DNA of 64,000 nucleotides from Emydura subglobosa. Its lineage: Eukaryota; Chordata; Testudines; Chelidae. A program made the translations under genes and the position numbers. How positions within the stretch are numbered: position 1 is the stretch's first letter; the number at the start of each line of letters is the position of its first letter. This document shows positions 44,820-56,580 of the stretch, piece by piece. Where the stretch lies: NCBI GenBank assembly GCA_007922225.1, contig ML679946.1:98588979-98652978 (forward strand). The letters are read 5' to 3'. Under the pieces are notes generated by a model. That model was not told where the DNA came from, made no database searches, and saw only the letters and a program-made list of their open reading frames with translations.

Positions 44820-45560
44820 AGCTATCTCCCTGTCTCTAATGTAAATTAAGTACTGGGAAACAAACACAAAGGAATCTCCATTTGTAGGAAAAGCCAGGTT
44901 GACTGGCGGATGTGAAGTCCCCCTGAGACATCAAAGCCACAGAGGGTCGTCTTGTCTCTGGTGTTAAAACAATGAGTTTGGGGAAAATACAAAGTGAAGC
45001 AAAAAGACATTTTGGTATCCATCACTGAGGGAACAAAGGGGAGAGCGCTCTTTTCATGGATCCCCAGCCATGTGGGTTGGTGATGTTGAGAAGTGTCCGT
45101 TGGTGTGAAAACTGCTTTAGACAAAAACTGGAGCCTGCTAAGGTTATCTGTGGTCTTTTAAAGCATGTTATACTTTTGTTTTATTGAAAACCATTCCTGT
45201 GTCTGTTATCTTTGTTTAGTATTACTTAAATCTCTGTTCTTCATTGATAAACGTAGTGGTTTGACTATAAATTCGTCCCAGTGCAATATGTTAAAGTAAA
45301 GTGTGAATCCTCAGCTGAGCCACCAGGCTGATGTTTATATTGTCTCTTTGGAGACAATAGACTTGGTAATTTTTGTGAGTGTTCTGTGATGGAGAGTGGA
45401 TATTGCAGAAGAATGATCTTCCGGGGGCTTGGAAAGTAGATTGTAATTAGTGTTACCTGCCAGGCAAGGGAGTTTGTTTGGCTTGCTAACATACTAGAGT
45501 GGTAGGAGCTATCACTCAGTTTAACACCAGCAAATCTCTCTTCTGTTAAGGCAGAGCAGC
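44820..45560 (+). mobile_element. LTR-like repeat
   Basis: Purine/pyrimidine-balanced block ending in a U5-like segment (GGGGCTTGGAAAGTAG, GCCAGGCAAGGGAG, TTTAACACCAGCAAATCTCT). Its last ~55 bp (45505-45560) recur as a direct, diverged copy at 46028-46090. No coding domain; the 92-aa minus ORF at 44846-45124 has no motif. ERV origin is inferred. Confidence 0.4.
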
Positions 45561-45949
45561 TACAAGATCACAATTAGTTCTGGATGGTCCCAGAAAATGT
45601 CAATGGCATAACACAGTTTGCTGATTGGCTGAGGTGCACACTTGAAGCACTGATAAACTAGATTTCAAGAGATTGACAATTGAGAAGGTTGGAAATAAAT
45701 AAAAGGTTACAGTTTTCTTATTTTCTGTTTGTTTACTTGTGGTAAAGGAAATAAAGGAGAGTGTACAGATGAGTAAGTGGCGGAGCAGGCAGGCTGAGCA
45801 AAGGAACAGATGATGAGCTCACCGAGAGGAAGTTAGAAAAGCTCTGTGTACAGTGAGATCTGTCAGCAGCTGATCAGAAGAAATGAGAGCTAGTGGCTAT
45901 CCTGCGCTCACATGCCGTGAGGGTCAGGAGGGGGGCACTTGCTCCAAAC

Positions 45950-46100
45950 TGAGGCCCCAAAGGATTCCCTTTTCTATGACAGGTTCCTGGGGAGTATGCT
46001 GGTCTATCTAACAGACTGGGGGCACAGGGAGTTGTCACCCAGTTTAGCACCATACAAATCTCTCTCTTGCTGAGACAGGAGGATTACATGGTGACCTATG
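45950..46100 (+). mobile_element. Second partial copy of the LTR-like repeat
   Basis: GGTTCCTGGGGAGTATGC, GAGTTGTCACCCAGTTTAGC and ACAAATCTCTCTCTTGCTGA parallel 45440-45560. Confidence 0.45.
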
Positions 46101-46599
46101 GTTCTGGGAACCATAAGAAAGCATCACAAACACACCATTTTTTCCCCTAGAGAACAGAAGACCTTAGAGTTCCTGTCTATAGAAGCTGGTTTCTTAGGTC
46201 AATCTGTAGAAGCTCATTCTTTTATCTCTAGAGATTCCCAATTCAATCCGTGATATGTCAGCCAAGATGGTGGCTGTTACACATGCAAAGTGAATGTCAC
46301 TTTTCGAAAAGTGAATATTTGCCAAATGGCACCACACAGTTACTGCAGTTAGTTTCTATCCCATGTGTAAAGAAAAAAATCAATAGCGTCTTATTAGTGG
46401 GTTGTAACTGCTGGCAAGTGCTAGCTTCTCAGTAGTGACAACTCTGAAGAGAAGATTTTCAAAAGGAACTGCTTATATTGAGTACCCAACTTACTCCATG
46501 TGAAAGGGGCCTAATTTTCAGAGGTTGGGGGCTAAGCATTTAATTAAGATCAGGCCTCTTTCATGTTAGCTCAAGCTCAGCATCTAAAACAGTAGTAAA
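46101..46599. other. No gene seen; short MITE trace
   Basis: Around 46495-46565 AATTTTCAGAGGTTGGGGGC and TTAAGATCAGGCCTC look like the arms of a short palindromic MITE. Otherwise nothing. Confidence 0.3.
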
Positions 46600-47935
46600 G
46601 GACAAAATTATCATACATACAGATAAACACGAGTTTATAAAAAAGAGTCAACATGGATTTTGTAAAGGGAAGTCATGCCTCACCAATCTACTAGAATGGT
46701 TTGAGGGAGTCAACAAGCATGTGGATAAGGTCCTGCACCAAAGATTCTTAACTAAGAAGCCATGGAATAAGAGGGAAAGTTCTCTGATGGATCAGTAAAT
46801 GGTTGAAAAATAGGAAGGAAAGGATAGGATTAAATGGTCAGTTTTCACAATAGAGAGAGGTGCTCGGTAGGGTCTCTCAAAGATCTGAACTGGGACTCTG
46901 CCTTTCAACAGATTCATCAGTGATCTGGAAAAGGTGGTGAACAGTGAAGTAGCAAAGTTCACAGAAGATACAAAATTATTCAATATAATTAAGTCCAGAG
47001 CTGACTGTCAGAAATTGCAGAAAGATCTCACAAAACTGGGTGTCTGGGAAACAAAATAGCAGATGAAATTCAGCATCGATAAGTACAAAGTAATGCACAT
47101 TGGAAAAAATAATCTAAACTATACCTATACAATGATGGATTCTAATTTAGTTATTACCACTCAAGAAAATCACCATGGATAGTTCAAAAGGGCTAACAGT
47201 ACGTTAGGAACTATTAGGAAAGGATAATAAAATAAGATAGAAAAATGCCATAATGCCATTAAATAAAGACCTGGTGCACCCACATTTTAAATACTGTGTC
47301 CAGTTCTGGTTGTGCTATCTCAAAAACGATATAGTGGAATTGGAAAAGATTCAGAGAAGGGCAACAAAGATGATCCAGGTTATAAAATGGCTTCCATATC
47401 AGAAGAGACTAAAAAGATTAGTGCAGTTCACCTTAGAAATGAGACAACTAAGTGGGGATATGAAAGAGGTCTATAAAATCATGAATGGTGTGGAGAAAGT
47501 GAATAGAGAAGTGTTATTTATCCTTTTACACAATACAAAAAAACAGGAGTCACCCAATAATATTAATAGGCAACAGGTTTAATACAAACAAGAGAAAGTA
47601 CTTTTTCACAAAACGCATAACTGACCTGTGGAATTCATTGTCATGAGATGTTGTGGCCAAAAATAAAACTCAAAAAAGAGTTAGATAAGTTCACGGTGGA
47701 TAGATGCATACATGGCTGATAGCCAATACAGTCAGGGACACAAACCCATGCTTGGGGCAACCCTAAACCTCTAACTACCAGAAGCTGGGAGTGAAGGCAA
47801 GGTTTGGATTGCTCCATAATTGCCCTGTTCTGTACACTCCCCATGAAGTTCTGGTAAGAGCCACTGTTGGAGACAGGATACTGGACAAGATGGGCCATGG
47901 TCTGATCCAGTATGGCAGCTCCGATGTTTTATGAA
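46600..47935 (+). mobile_element. Older CR1 LINE copy, heavily eroded
   Basis: Forward CR1 from the reverse transcriptase fingers (AGTCAACATGGATTTTGTAA, AAGTCATGCCTCACC) to the 3' end (GGCCATGGTCTGATCCAGTA). Compared with the copy at 32723-34678 it has large internal deletions, for example right after GTGGATAAGGT near 46730 where the motif A region is missing. Its divergence points to an older subfamily. The 44005-44080 fragment belongs to the same subfamily. Confidence 0.85.
46630..47580 (+). pseudogene. CR1 ORF2 fragment, eroded
   Basis: Best-preserved part is the open stretch 47253-47582, read as HFKYCVQFWLCYLKNDIVEL, then QRRATKMI and GDMKEVYKIMNG. These correspond to the C-terminal region of CR1 ORF2. 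The FADD-equivalent region near 46955 reads KFTEDTKLF in one frame, so the catalytic pair is lost. Many stops and shifts; no product possible. Confidence 0.75.
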
Positions 47936-48256
47936 CCATCAGACATTTTTCAAAATCCTGGCCTGTATGTACAATTGAATCCCTTCACCAGCAACTGAAA
48001 TGTAGCCTTCTCTTGGGTGGAACAAGTCAGTAGTTTAATAGCTAGACTGAATGACTGTTTAGCATTGATGTACTGTACTTCATGGAAATCACAAGGGATG
48101 GCTAAAATACCAGGATCTTTAATTATCTCGGTGAGTCAGGAGATAGACCTTGTTTTTACATGTCTCATGAAAAGCAACACAGTGCCTTCTAGCACTCATC
48201 CAGGGGCATTGTTCCAATGATAACACAGTGGAATAGCATCAAGTCTCAAATCTCCT

Positions 48257-49091
48257 ATGACACCCTGCACCTCCATGGTCACCCTTGTAGTGTAATTGTG
48301 TATTGTTTAACGTAAAGTATATCCATGTAAGATGTTTCTGGAATACTCATGCCCTACTGAGTATTATTGTTGGCTCAGGACATGGATGAAACCATACACA
48401 GACATTGTTTGTCACCTGACCCTGAAGGGGGAAGCCAAGCCCCAGAGGGGAGAAGAAACATTTTAAAAAGGGGAGACATTTTGCCATTCTCTCTCTCTTC
48501 CACCTCCATCTACAAACACCAGCAAACAACTGAAGTGCTGAGCAAAGGAGAAAGCCTGGCTGAAAGGAAAGCAGCCAGCCTGTGGTGAGCATCATCTGAG
48601 TTTGTAAGGCTGCTGAAAGTGTTACGCTTAGTTTAAAATGTGTTTTGCTTTTGTTTATTTTGTCTAAACCTGACTTGCTTTCCTCTGACTTAAAATCACT
48701 TAAAATCCTTCTGTAGTTAATACATTTGTTTGTTTGTTTGACCTAAAGCAGTGCATTTGGTTTAAGGTGTGTTGTAGATGCCATTTGAAGTAACAAGTCT
48801 GATGCATATCCATTTCTTTGTTAAACTGATGAACATATGAGCTTGCAGTGTCCAGTGGTAGCACTGACAATTGTAAGATAATAGTTCCTAGGGTTGTATC
48901 TGGGTCTGGAGGTATTGGCTGGCTAGAAGCTCTCATTCATTGAGTTGGGGGCAACTTGCTTGCTGGTGGCTGTGCATGAACAGCTCAGGAGTGGGGGTTC
49001 TCACAGCAAAGCAGAGTAAAACGGGTTCTAGAAGTGGGGGATTGGGGTGACAGCGATTCACCAGTCCAGATTGCAGTAGGGGAATGTCACA
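48257..49091 (+). mobile_element. LTR-like repeat, copy A
   Basis: Starts ATGACACCCTGCAC and ends GGAATGTCACA. Shares with copy B (58453-59534) a series of blocks in the same order, including GTCACCTGACCCTGAAG, GCAGCCAGCCTGTGGTGAGC, TTTTCCTCTGACTTA and ATTTGGTTTAAGGTGTGT. A lacks ~200 bp present in B between about 48335 and 48375, and ~35 bp near 48900. The poly(A) signal position reads AATACA. Chance ORFs only. Confidence 0.6.
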
Positions 49092-49261
49092 CTCACAATG
49101 CCACTTCTTTCAGTATTCTTTGCCTACCTTGAATTTAACCTTTCTGAGGATTTTCCACATGTGACTCAGTTTTATTTGTGAGCTATGACAAGGTCAAGAT
49201 GGGGCTACAGATCAGTTGAAAAGCTGTTGTGTTGTTTCATCAAGACTCTAGCCTCTCTACA

Positions 49262-49400
49262 TTGAGATACTCATGGAATTCTGCACTTAAACCCCATATC
49301 AACATAATAATTAAGCATGTGTTTAAGTCCTGTTTAAATCAATGGAGTTTAAGCTTGCATTTAAAAGTAAGCATACACTTTGCTCAATTGCGGCCTTAAA
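49262..49400. mobile_element. Palindromic MITE-like repeat
   Basis: TTAAGCATGTGTTTAAGTCC, AAATCAATGGAGTTTAAGC and AAGTAAGCATACACTTTGCT show the usual 'TCAATGGAGTT' centre with loose inverted arms. Confidence 0.4.
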
Positions 49401-50734
49401 TCCAGGCCTAAAAGGAGACAAGAGGTGAAAAGTCTGTCAAAAAATGATACAACAGAGTAGTTCATTGTAGAAGAAAACTGGAAGACAAAAATCAAAGAGG
49501 TAGGAAAATTCAATTTTAAAAACTGCATAAACAATATTATTAATCTAACAAAATAGGTCAGGGATGAGCAAGCAGCTTCTCCAGGCTGAATAAAACAGCA
49601 CCAATATCTAGCACCACTATATTTAACTCTGCTTATCCAATTGTTATCTCATTCTTTGGTACATCTTAAATTATTGAGCTGCATGTAATTGAATCTGTCC
49701 AAGAGTTTAAAAATATCCAGAAAGTGTACAGAAGCAGGAATTACAAATAAGATTAGCAAATGATTGCATACAATTACAAGTGTATATATTTTAATAAAAT
49801 ACGATGCCTACATGTTCCGTGGTAATTGTTTAGCTTTCGTAGATGACTATGGATTTCCTTTTGTAATCTTCGCTTAAGCTTTTCCCCTGACATATATACT
49901 TTTACAATAGAAGCTTAATCTCCATGCAGGAAAGTTAAAACCTGCATATAGTCCATTTAAACACACAATCTTTCTATTGCCCTAATGAGACTTTCAATGG
50001 TCTCTCATGCAGCTGTTCCTGCAACAAGGATGACCATCTACCTACTGTTGTGGGAAGCATAATTTCAGTGTGCACAACCTTCTGTTTTTCATACTAGCCT
50101 TCTTGTATCCAGAAGATGACAATAAAATCAGCTGCTCCATTCTACTGCTTGCTGGAGATTTCCAATTCAGCGCTCATCTCCTTTGAGCTGATGGGGATTT
50201 ATCGACAAAAATTCCACAAGAAGGAGAAAGGAAATGAGTCTTTCAAGCCATGATGCCTGGTGTTGAAGAATTCACCCAAGAAAGAAAAGAAAAAAATATA
50301 CATAGTCAATATTTAAGATTTTTTTTAAAAATAATTAAGTTTAGGTATTTAAAGAAATAATTATAATGGGATTTGGGGGTTAAAATTCTGGTGGGAATGT
50401 TGAAAATCTGAGCATTAAATTTAGTTTGGTTCATTCTAATGTACCTAAGGCCAGATTATGATCCCCTTATGCCTGTCAACTAACTCTTTTCTCCTAAAGA
50501 ATCTGTAAAGAAAAAACAAGAGCATCACGGTCTGGCCCTCAGTGAGGAATTCTTTATACAGTGCAAACTTCAGAGGACTTATAGGGCATCATCATCTCTT
50601 CAAGGCTAAAAATCACTCCTGTCTGGTATTGGTTCTATAAGTGGCGAGCTAAGTCTTCTGCTTTTGGACTAAATGTCTTTGTTTTATTGTTACCGCATCC
50701 TCTCAGCCCACCTACATATACTGACATGTTCTCT
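49401..50734. other. No gene seen
   Basis: AT-rich, short ORFs only, no named repeat. Confidence 0.35.
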
Positions 50735-50785
50735 CTGACACCTAGATTGTGAATTCTCTGGAGCAGGGGACTGACTCTGAGCTAT
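50735..50785 (+). repeat. MIR-type SINE tail, left part of a split copy
   Basis: ACCTAGATTGTGAATTCTCT and GGAGCAGGGGACTGACTCT start a MIR-related tail that resumes at 51205. Confidence 0.55.
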
Positions 50786-51204
50786 GCGGGAAATGGTTTT
50801 CCCGATTTTGGGAAATTTTAGTTGAGATTTTGAATTTTTTTCCTATCCCAAATTTGGACAACAGATTGAAATCTCAAAAATTTTACAAGTCGACAATCCA
50901 AAAAAAATATTTTGCTTGTGTCAATCAAACATTTCATTCTGAATTCAATTTCAGCCTTTTCACATTTATTTTGTACTATAGTCAGCTTACATTTCTAACT
51001 GAGAAGTCGGAAGTTTTCATTTCTGAAGTGTCAAAATGCGTCATTTTGACAATTTTGAAACTCTTCCCCCCCAAAATATTTTAAAATAAGAAATTTGTCA
51101 AAACCGACACTTTCCTGTGAACTGTTTTGGATTTGACAAACTGCCATTTTCTGATGAAAAAAACCATTGTATCAAAAAAATTCTAACCAACTCTACTGGC
51201 TTCT
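50786..51204. mobile_element. AT-rich MITE inserted in a MIR
   Basis: Starts near GCGGGAAATGGTTTTCCCGA and ends near AAATTCTAACCAACTCTA, filled with TTTTGAAA, GAAATTTG and CATTTCA blocks. Sits exactly between the two halves of one MIR-type tail. Target duplication could not be fixed by eye. Confidence 0.6.
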
Positions 51205-51273
51205 TGTTGCGTGTCTGTCAAGCACACAGCACAATAAGGCCCTGACTGCTGATTGGAGTTCCTCAGGGATACC
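51205..51273 (+). repeat. MIR-type SINE tail, right part of a split copy
   Basis: CGTGTCTGTCAAGCACACAG and CACAATAAGGCCCTGACTGC continue the segment broken at 50785. Confidence 0.55.
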
Positions 51274-51305
51274 ATAATAATAATCATAATAATATAATAT
51301 AATAT
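51274..51305 (+). repeat. (ATA/AATAT)n low-complexity repeat
   Basis: Imperfect ATA and AATAT units at the end of the MIR tail. Confidence 0.8.
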
Positions 51306-51769
51306 TGGTGCCATATGTCTGCTTGCTTCTGGAAAACTCTCAGACATCTGACAGCTTTCTCTTCCAGAGTAATGGAAGCCATTAGTATTGTATTTCTATT
51401 TAGACAAGTGAGTTTGGAGACAGTTGTACATAGCATTGTACTGTGGTAAGATAATTGGAGAAGGGGAGCTGGGCTTCTGGCTTTGGTCACTGGATGCTGA
51501 TGCTGCTATTAATTAGTATTATTGTTATCGTTTCATATTGCTATTGTGCTACTATAGAGGGATCTCAAACAACGGTAACATCCCCATTCTACTCTGCTCC
51601 ATGCAAACAAACAATAAATATAGTCCCTCTCCCAGTCTGGAATTTAGATATGGAACAGCTGAAAAAACCAACCAAAAGGGTGATGAGAGTTGGTGTGAGG
51701 CCAGCTGATAGCAGAAGCAGATGTGAATTCTTAAATGCATAGTTACAATGGTCTCAGTAGTCACAGCCT

Positions 51770-51960
51770 CTCTTTTCTCTCATTGCCTGACTTTAGGAAG
51801 GTCACTTAACCTTTTGTGCCTCAGTTTATCCATCTCTAAAATGAGCATGATATAGTTATCCTATCTTAAGAGGGTACTGTAGGGATTTGCCATACATTTC
51901 AAGTGATTTAATATAATTGAATAAAGGATATTATAAAAATATTACAATGATTAGCAAATG
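51770..51960 (+). repeat. MIR-type SINE core
   Basis: GACTTTAGGAAGGTCACTTA, TTTTGTGCCTCAGTTTATCC, ATCTCTAAAATGAGC and ATAGTTATCCTATC. Confidence 0.75.
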
Positions 51961-52374
51961 ATCTTGTGTTAAAATTGTGGGGGGCAGGAATCGAGTGTAA
52001 TGGCAGAAAATTGTCTCACATCTCTGAAGAGAGTTTGCCATCCTGAATGAAGGCACTAAAATGACAGAAACTCAACACTTCTTGGAATATCTGTCCATAT
52101 TGTTGGCATTACTGGTATAGCTAGTGTGTTTAATTGTAAAATAAATGTAACCTGAAATAGAAAAAAGAAGAAGAAGAAACAACCTAAGCTAAGAAATAAA
52201 CAAACAATGCTGACATCATTATCACTGATTTGCTGTGTAGTCTCTGATTAAAAGACCAGCAGTAATAAATCATGAACAAGTCGGACATTTCTGAAGGGCA
52301 AAGCCAGAAGGGGAAAAAAATGAATTGCAAATAATCCTTTCCTAGATATTGTCAAAAATCTTATAAATGTTTCA

Positions 52375-52420
52375 TAATATATATATATAAATTTATATAT
52401 ATATATAATATATATATAAA
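52375..52420 (+). repeat. (TA)n microsatellite, interrupted
   Basis: Long TA tract with AAATT and AATA interruptions. Confidence 0.9.
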
Positions 52421-53096
52421 CCTCTACAAATGAACTGTTGCCTATCATTTTGACTATTCTATAAGACTGACTGGGTTCAGCATGCCATTTCATCTGGATT
52501 TTCAAACACTTTTTTTTTCTTTAGGACACCAGAACTTATCTCATCAAAACTTATTTTCTTATATCGTATCCATCCCTCCCTATAAGTATAGCACAAACCA
52601 AATATACAATTTGAATGCAAGGCTATCTGATTCCCAATGTAAGGACATCTATTCTATATTACCTGGCAAAAGAAAAAAAACACACGAACACTACATACCC
52701 AATGGAGTTAGTTAAGATATTATCACCAAACCCACCCGCATTGCTACATGCAGTTATTGGTATATCAACCATTCTGTGATAAAACCTCCTGCTTCAAATG
52801 AATTGAAACTCAATCATTAATATTTACTTTTGAGGTGTGACTCTTGGTATTCCAATATGTGTATCCACATATGGATATATATTTGTATGTTCCTCATTTT
52901 CTGAGTGCCCGACTTGAGACCCTGGGGTCTGATTTACAGAAGGGCTATGAATGCACAGCTGCAGTTGAAGTCAATGTGTGCTGTGCTTTGAACATATAAA
53001 GTGCTAGATAATGCTTAGTATTCTGAAACAACAGATCCTTAGTGTCTCAATACACATTGTATACCCTTCACATGTGCTAAGCACAACACAAAAGGA

Positions 53097-53118
53097 TATA
53101 TCTATCTATCTATCTATT
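53097..53118 (+). repeat. (ATCT)n microsatellite
   Basis: Five ATCT units. Confidence 0.85.
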
Positions 53119-54079
53119 TTAGTTGGCATATGGATATATATCCATATTTCAAGTGAAGCGGCACTGATTTCTTTCAGGCAGAGTTTACAAATCAAAGGAA
53201 ATCAACAACTAAAAACCCATGGAGATATCTAGGACCATTTTCCCATTTATTTACTCTACAGCTCAATACACAACTAGACGAACAAGCCACAGGCAAGACA
53301 TGAAAACCTTTGGGAGCTTTTGTACATCCAGAACGCTCCCAGTGAGTCAGTCTTTACAGAGGAGAGTCTGCTGTTGTGAGATATTTGGAAAATTCACAAT
53401 GTTAAAAAAGCCCCTTAGCTTGCGTTTCCTCTTTGGCTAATGTGGTTAATCCAACTCTAGTGCACCTGGGCTGTAACAACAATTACAGGTGGCTTGAGAT
53501 TTGTAATAGGATGCCTGACTGGACTCAAAATCTCTTCACTGTTTTTTCCTAGACTGGAGTTCCTTGTTCATCGAGGAGTCTTTGTACCATTAAGAAATGG
53601 ACTGAACAAGCTATGCATGGCTAACATTCAGTGTGACCACCTGCTATACTCCTGCTAAATATGCAGTAAATTTGCTATTGATGAACAGAAAGAATATGTT
53701 TGTGTGGGGTATTATATGGTGCTGCAGCAGGGCAATGCATGCATCCCATGCTGTATGAGATCACTTGCAGTGACTGTGAGATGTTGTGGATAGTACTCAG
53801 TGGCATGTATACTTCTCCACTAATGCAGTCTCTGCCATCACCAAGATCGTAATGCCTGTAATAAACCTGCTGATGTATAATACACAGCTGGATCAAGCTC
53901 AACCCGGGAAAGACAGGAATGAGATTGGTTAAAAAGGGAAGGGACAACATTGAGCAATATGCTAATACTCCAATCTCGCCACAGTTGTGTGTAGCAGGCC
54001 TCAGCTTGTTAATATAGTGTTTAGTGTTTAGGATGATACTCGGTGCCTCATTCTTTTTTAGACATGCAGATCGATGCAG

Positions 54080-54480
54080 ATAATTGGAATTCCTCTTTAC
54101 CTCTTCTTCTGGCCAGGAAGCTGGACCCTTTCCTCTCACAGATGGACCCAGCCATGAGGGTCCTCCAATTTAGACTACTACAGCTCAAACTACTTGGTCC
54201 TGAATGCAACTGCCACAATGAGTCTGAGTCTGATGTCACATCAAACAAAGGTCCAGACAAACACCAGCACACCTGTGCTTGGTAAATGACACTAGCTCCA
54301 TGTTCACTTCTGAATAGAATTAAAAGTCCTGTTCCTAATCTACAAAGATCTGAATTAATTCCCACTGGATTAGGTCAGTTCAAATCACCCTCCATGACTG
54401 CTATGCTCCACAGCTGGGAAAGAAAAAAGTAGTCCAGATAACCTCACTGCTTTAATTCTTTGCTGCCATTCTGAGGGCCT
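54080..54480 (+). pseudogene. L2-like LINE remnant
   Basis: Forward reading around 54313-54365 gives KVLFLIYKDLN followed by FPLD, a good match to the (F)KLLLLTYKALNGLAP-type motif near the C-terminus of L2/Rex-type reverse transcriptases. Upstream parts are shifted or lost. The 105-aa minus ORF over it is a shadow. Confidence 0.45.
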
Positions 54481-54499
54481 GAAAGTGTTTTTCCTGTAC

Positions 54500-54930
54500 T
54501 AACAGCTAGAACTGTGTGAGAACTGGAATTTCCGTTTTGTCAGAAATACCATGATTACTAAATTTGCTTTCATTGCAAATTGGAACAAAGATTTAGAAAT
54601 TTCCTGCAAAACATAATTTTTTAAAAATATTAATTTGGAGTCAGCCCAAATGTTCCAGTTCAATAAAATTTAAATATTTCATTCCAATTTTGACTTTTTA
54701 ATTGTATAATTTATAATAATGTAAAATAAAATATATTTCTAAACAAAAAGTCATTTCAAAATTAAAAAATGAATTAGATAGGACCTTATCAAAATGTGTT
54801 TAATGATTTTTAATGAAATTTTGTCAGAAATTGTCAAGTTCCCATGGGAAATTCGGTTTCAACAAAGTGACATCTTCTTTTGGGAAGAAAAGATCTACTG
54901 GAAAATTTTTGACTAGCTTTTCCTAATGGC
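54500..54930. mobile_element. AT-rich MITE-like repeat
   Basis: Begins AGAACTGTGTGAGAACTGG and ends AATTTTTGACTAGCTTTTCC, filled with TTTTAAAA, CATTTCA and AAATTTC blocks in both orientations. One of the longest of the family here. Confidence 0.45.
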
Positions 54931-55319
54931 ATTAAGAGTATAATTCTCTTTCTGAATCTTGTTGATTTACCGCCCATTCTCCTTCACTGACTTTGCCATT
55001 CCACCAACACTTCCTCTGTGTGAAACCCCTATGTGACCTGCACTTCTGTTCGTTGGAACCTCTCCAATTCCTCGGAATTTAAGGCCTTTGATGTCTACAG
55101 AAAAAGGCACAGGACAGCACTGTGTCCTAACAGCTATTGTTTGGAATTATCTAGCTACAGACTCAGCTATATATATAATATACTATATACACTATAATGA
55201 TAGTAGTTCCTGTTCAGAGGTTGGAGCCAGACCCTCAGGTGATGTAAACCATCACAACTCCAGTGAAGTTCCCAGGTGAGGCTCTGAATTTACATCTTTT
55301 AATGTTAGAAACGTAATTC

Positions 55320-55580
55320 TTGAGGAGGAATCATAATGTTGTTTAGATTGGGATTCAGGAGACCTTGGTATAATTCCGGATTCTGTCACAGATTTTCTAT
55401 GTGACTTTTCAAATGAGTGACTTAATTTCTCTGAGCTTTGGTTCTCCATGTGTAAAATGGGGGTGATAATTCCACTTTGTCTTATCTACTTAGATTGTAA
55501 GCTTTTGGGGGTAGGGACAGTCTCTTTTTACATGTATGTACTATGCCCAATATACTGAGGACTCAGTTTCAGTAGGGATT
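55320..55580 (+). repeat. MIR-type SINE, near full length
   Basis: GGGATTCAGGAGACCTTGG, CTATGTGACTTTTCAAATG, GAGCTTTGGTTCTCCATG, AAAATGGGGGTGATAATTCC and TAGATTGTAAGCTTTTGGGG, with GGGACAGTCTC after it. Confidence 0.8.
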
Positions 55581-56339
55581 TCTGGCTGCTACTTCACTAC
55601 ACATAATAAATAATAACATTAATAACAATTAATAATAAATAATAGTTTTCTTTCAATAAAAGCTTAATTTTGGAGAAAATGATAGGGCCATCAGAGAAGT
55701 GCTGTTACAATGCACCAATACATAGTCTCCCCTGGGGCAAGATTTTTAGTATTAGACTTAATGAGCCTCAACCTCAAAAAACAGAAGACATTAAATGTTC
55801 TTTTCCTATTACAATTTGCTAATCACTTGCTCTCTTCATCATCGTATATTATTAAAAATACCCAAAGAGATAGAACATCTACTTTTGATTCCACAGGTAT
55901 TTCTCATTTGAACCCCTGATAATAATTATATGCCATTTTCCTCTTTTATACAAGGACATTTTGGCAATTAAGTGTATTCAGAAAAGAATTAGGTTATTTT
56001 ATTTCTAAAAATAAATAAGTTAAAGTGGAATAAAGTGCTCTGTAAAGGTTAAAGCCCTTACTCGGAAAGTTCTTTTGCTCATATAATTGACCCAGAGGAT
56101 TAACATAATAAACTCTACAGAATGAAATTCCCTATCTGCTTCTTGAAGCGAAGTCTGTTGTTAGCTGCTAAAGGATAGTTTAAAAGTCCAGTCTGAGAAG
56201 GTGAGGAAGTTCAAGTCCTTAGTCTATCAAACTGGAATATCCCAGGGCTCGTACATTGACATTTGAGTGGGTGGAGAAGGCTTGTACCAGGAAGTGGTGT
56301 GTAAAGGGAACTGGTCATTTGAATAAGAGTAGGTAGGAG
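55581..56339. other. No gene seen
   Basis: Starts with an AATAATA-rich low-complexity run (55600-55640); otherwise short ORFs only. Confidence 0.35.
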
Positions 56340-56580
56340 ATATTATTTCTGCACACCACACTGGAAAGACCACTACTGTGTTCATTTCTGGGGTCCACAC
56401 TTTAGGAAAGACACTGAGAAATTGGAAAGGGTTCAGAGAATAGTCACAAGGATGATGCGCGATCTGGAAAATACACCTTACAGTCAGACACCAAAAGAGC
56501 TACATTTATTCAGTTTATCAAAGAATAGGTTGAGAGATGATTTAATCACAAACTCTCCGTACATACATATTGGATCAGGA
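56340..56580 (+). mobile_element. CR1 C-terminal fragment
   Basis: CACTACTGTGTTCATTTCTG, GAAATTGGAAAGGGTTCAGA and AGTCACAAGGATGATGCGCG correspond to the 'ATKMI' region of CR1-type ORF2 in forward orientation. Confidence 0.6.

Larger units (their letters stand above)
51961..54079. other. No gene seen
   Basis: AT-rich, with microsatellites at 52375-52420 and 53097-53118. The 154-aa minus ORF at 53675-54139 shows no domain and no flanking support. Around 52915-52990 a short palindromic MITE (GTCTGATTTACAGAAGGGC) is likely. Confidence 0.35.

Noticed and set aside
53675..54139. 154-aa minus-strand ORF as a gene
   Set aside because: No recognised motif, no supporting context, and the adjacent L2-like remnant runs on the other strand.
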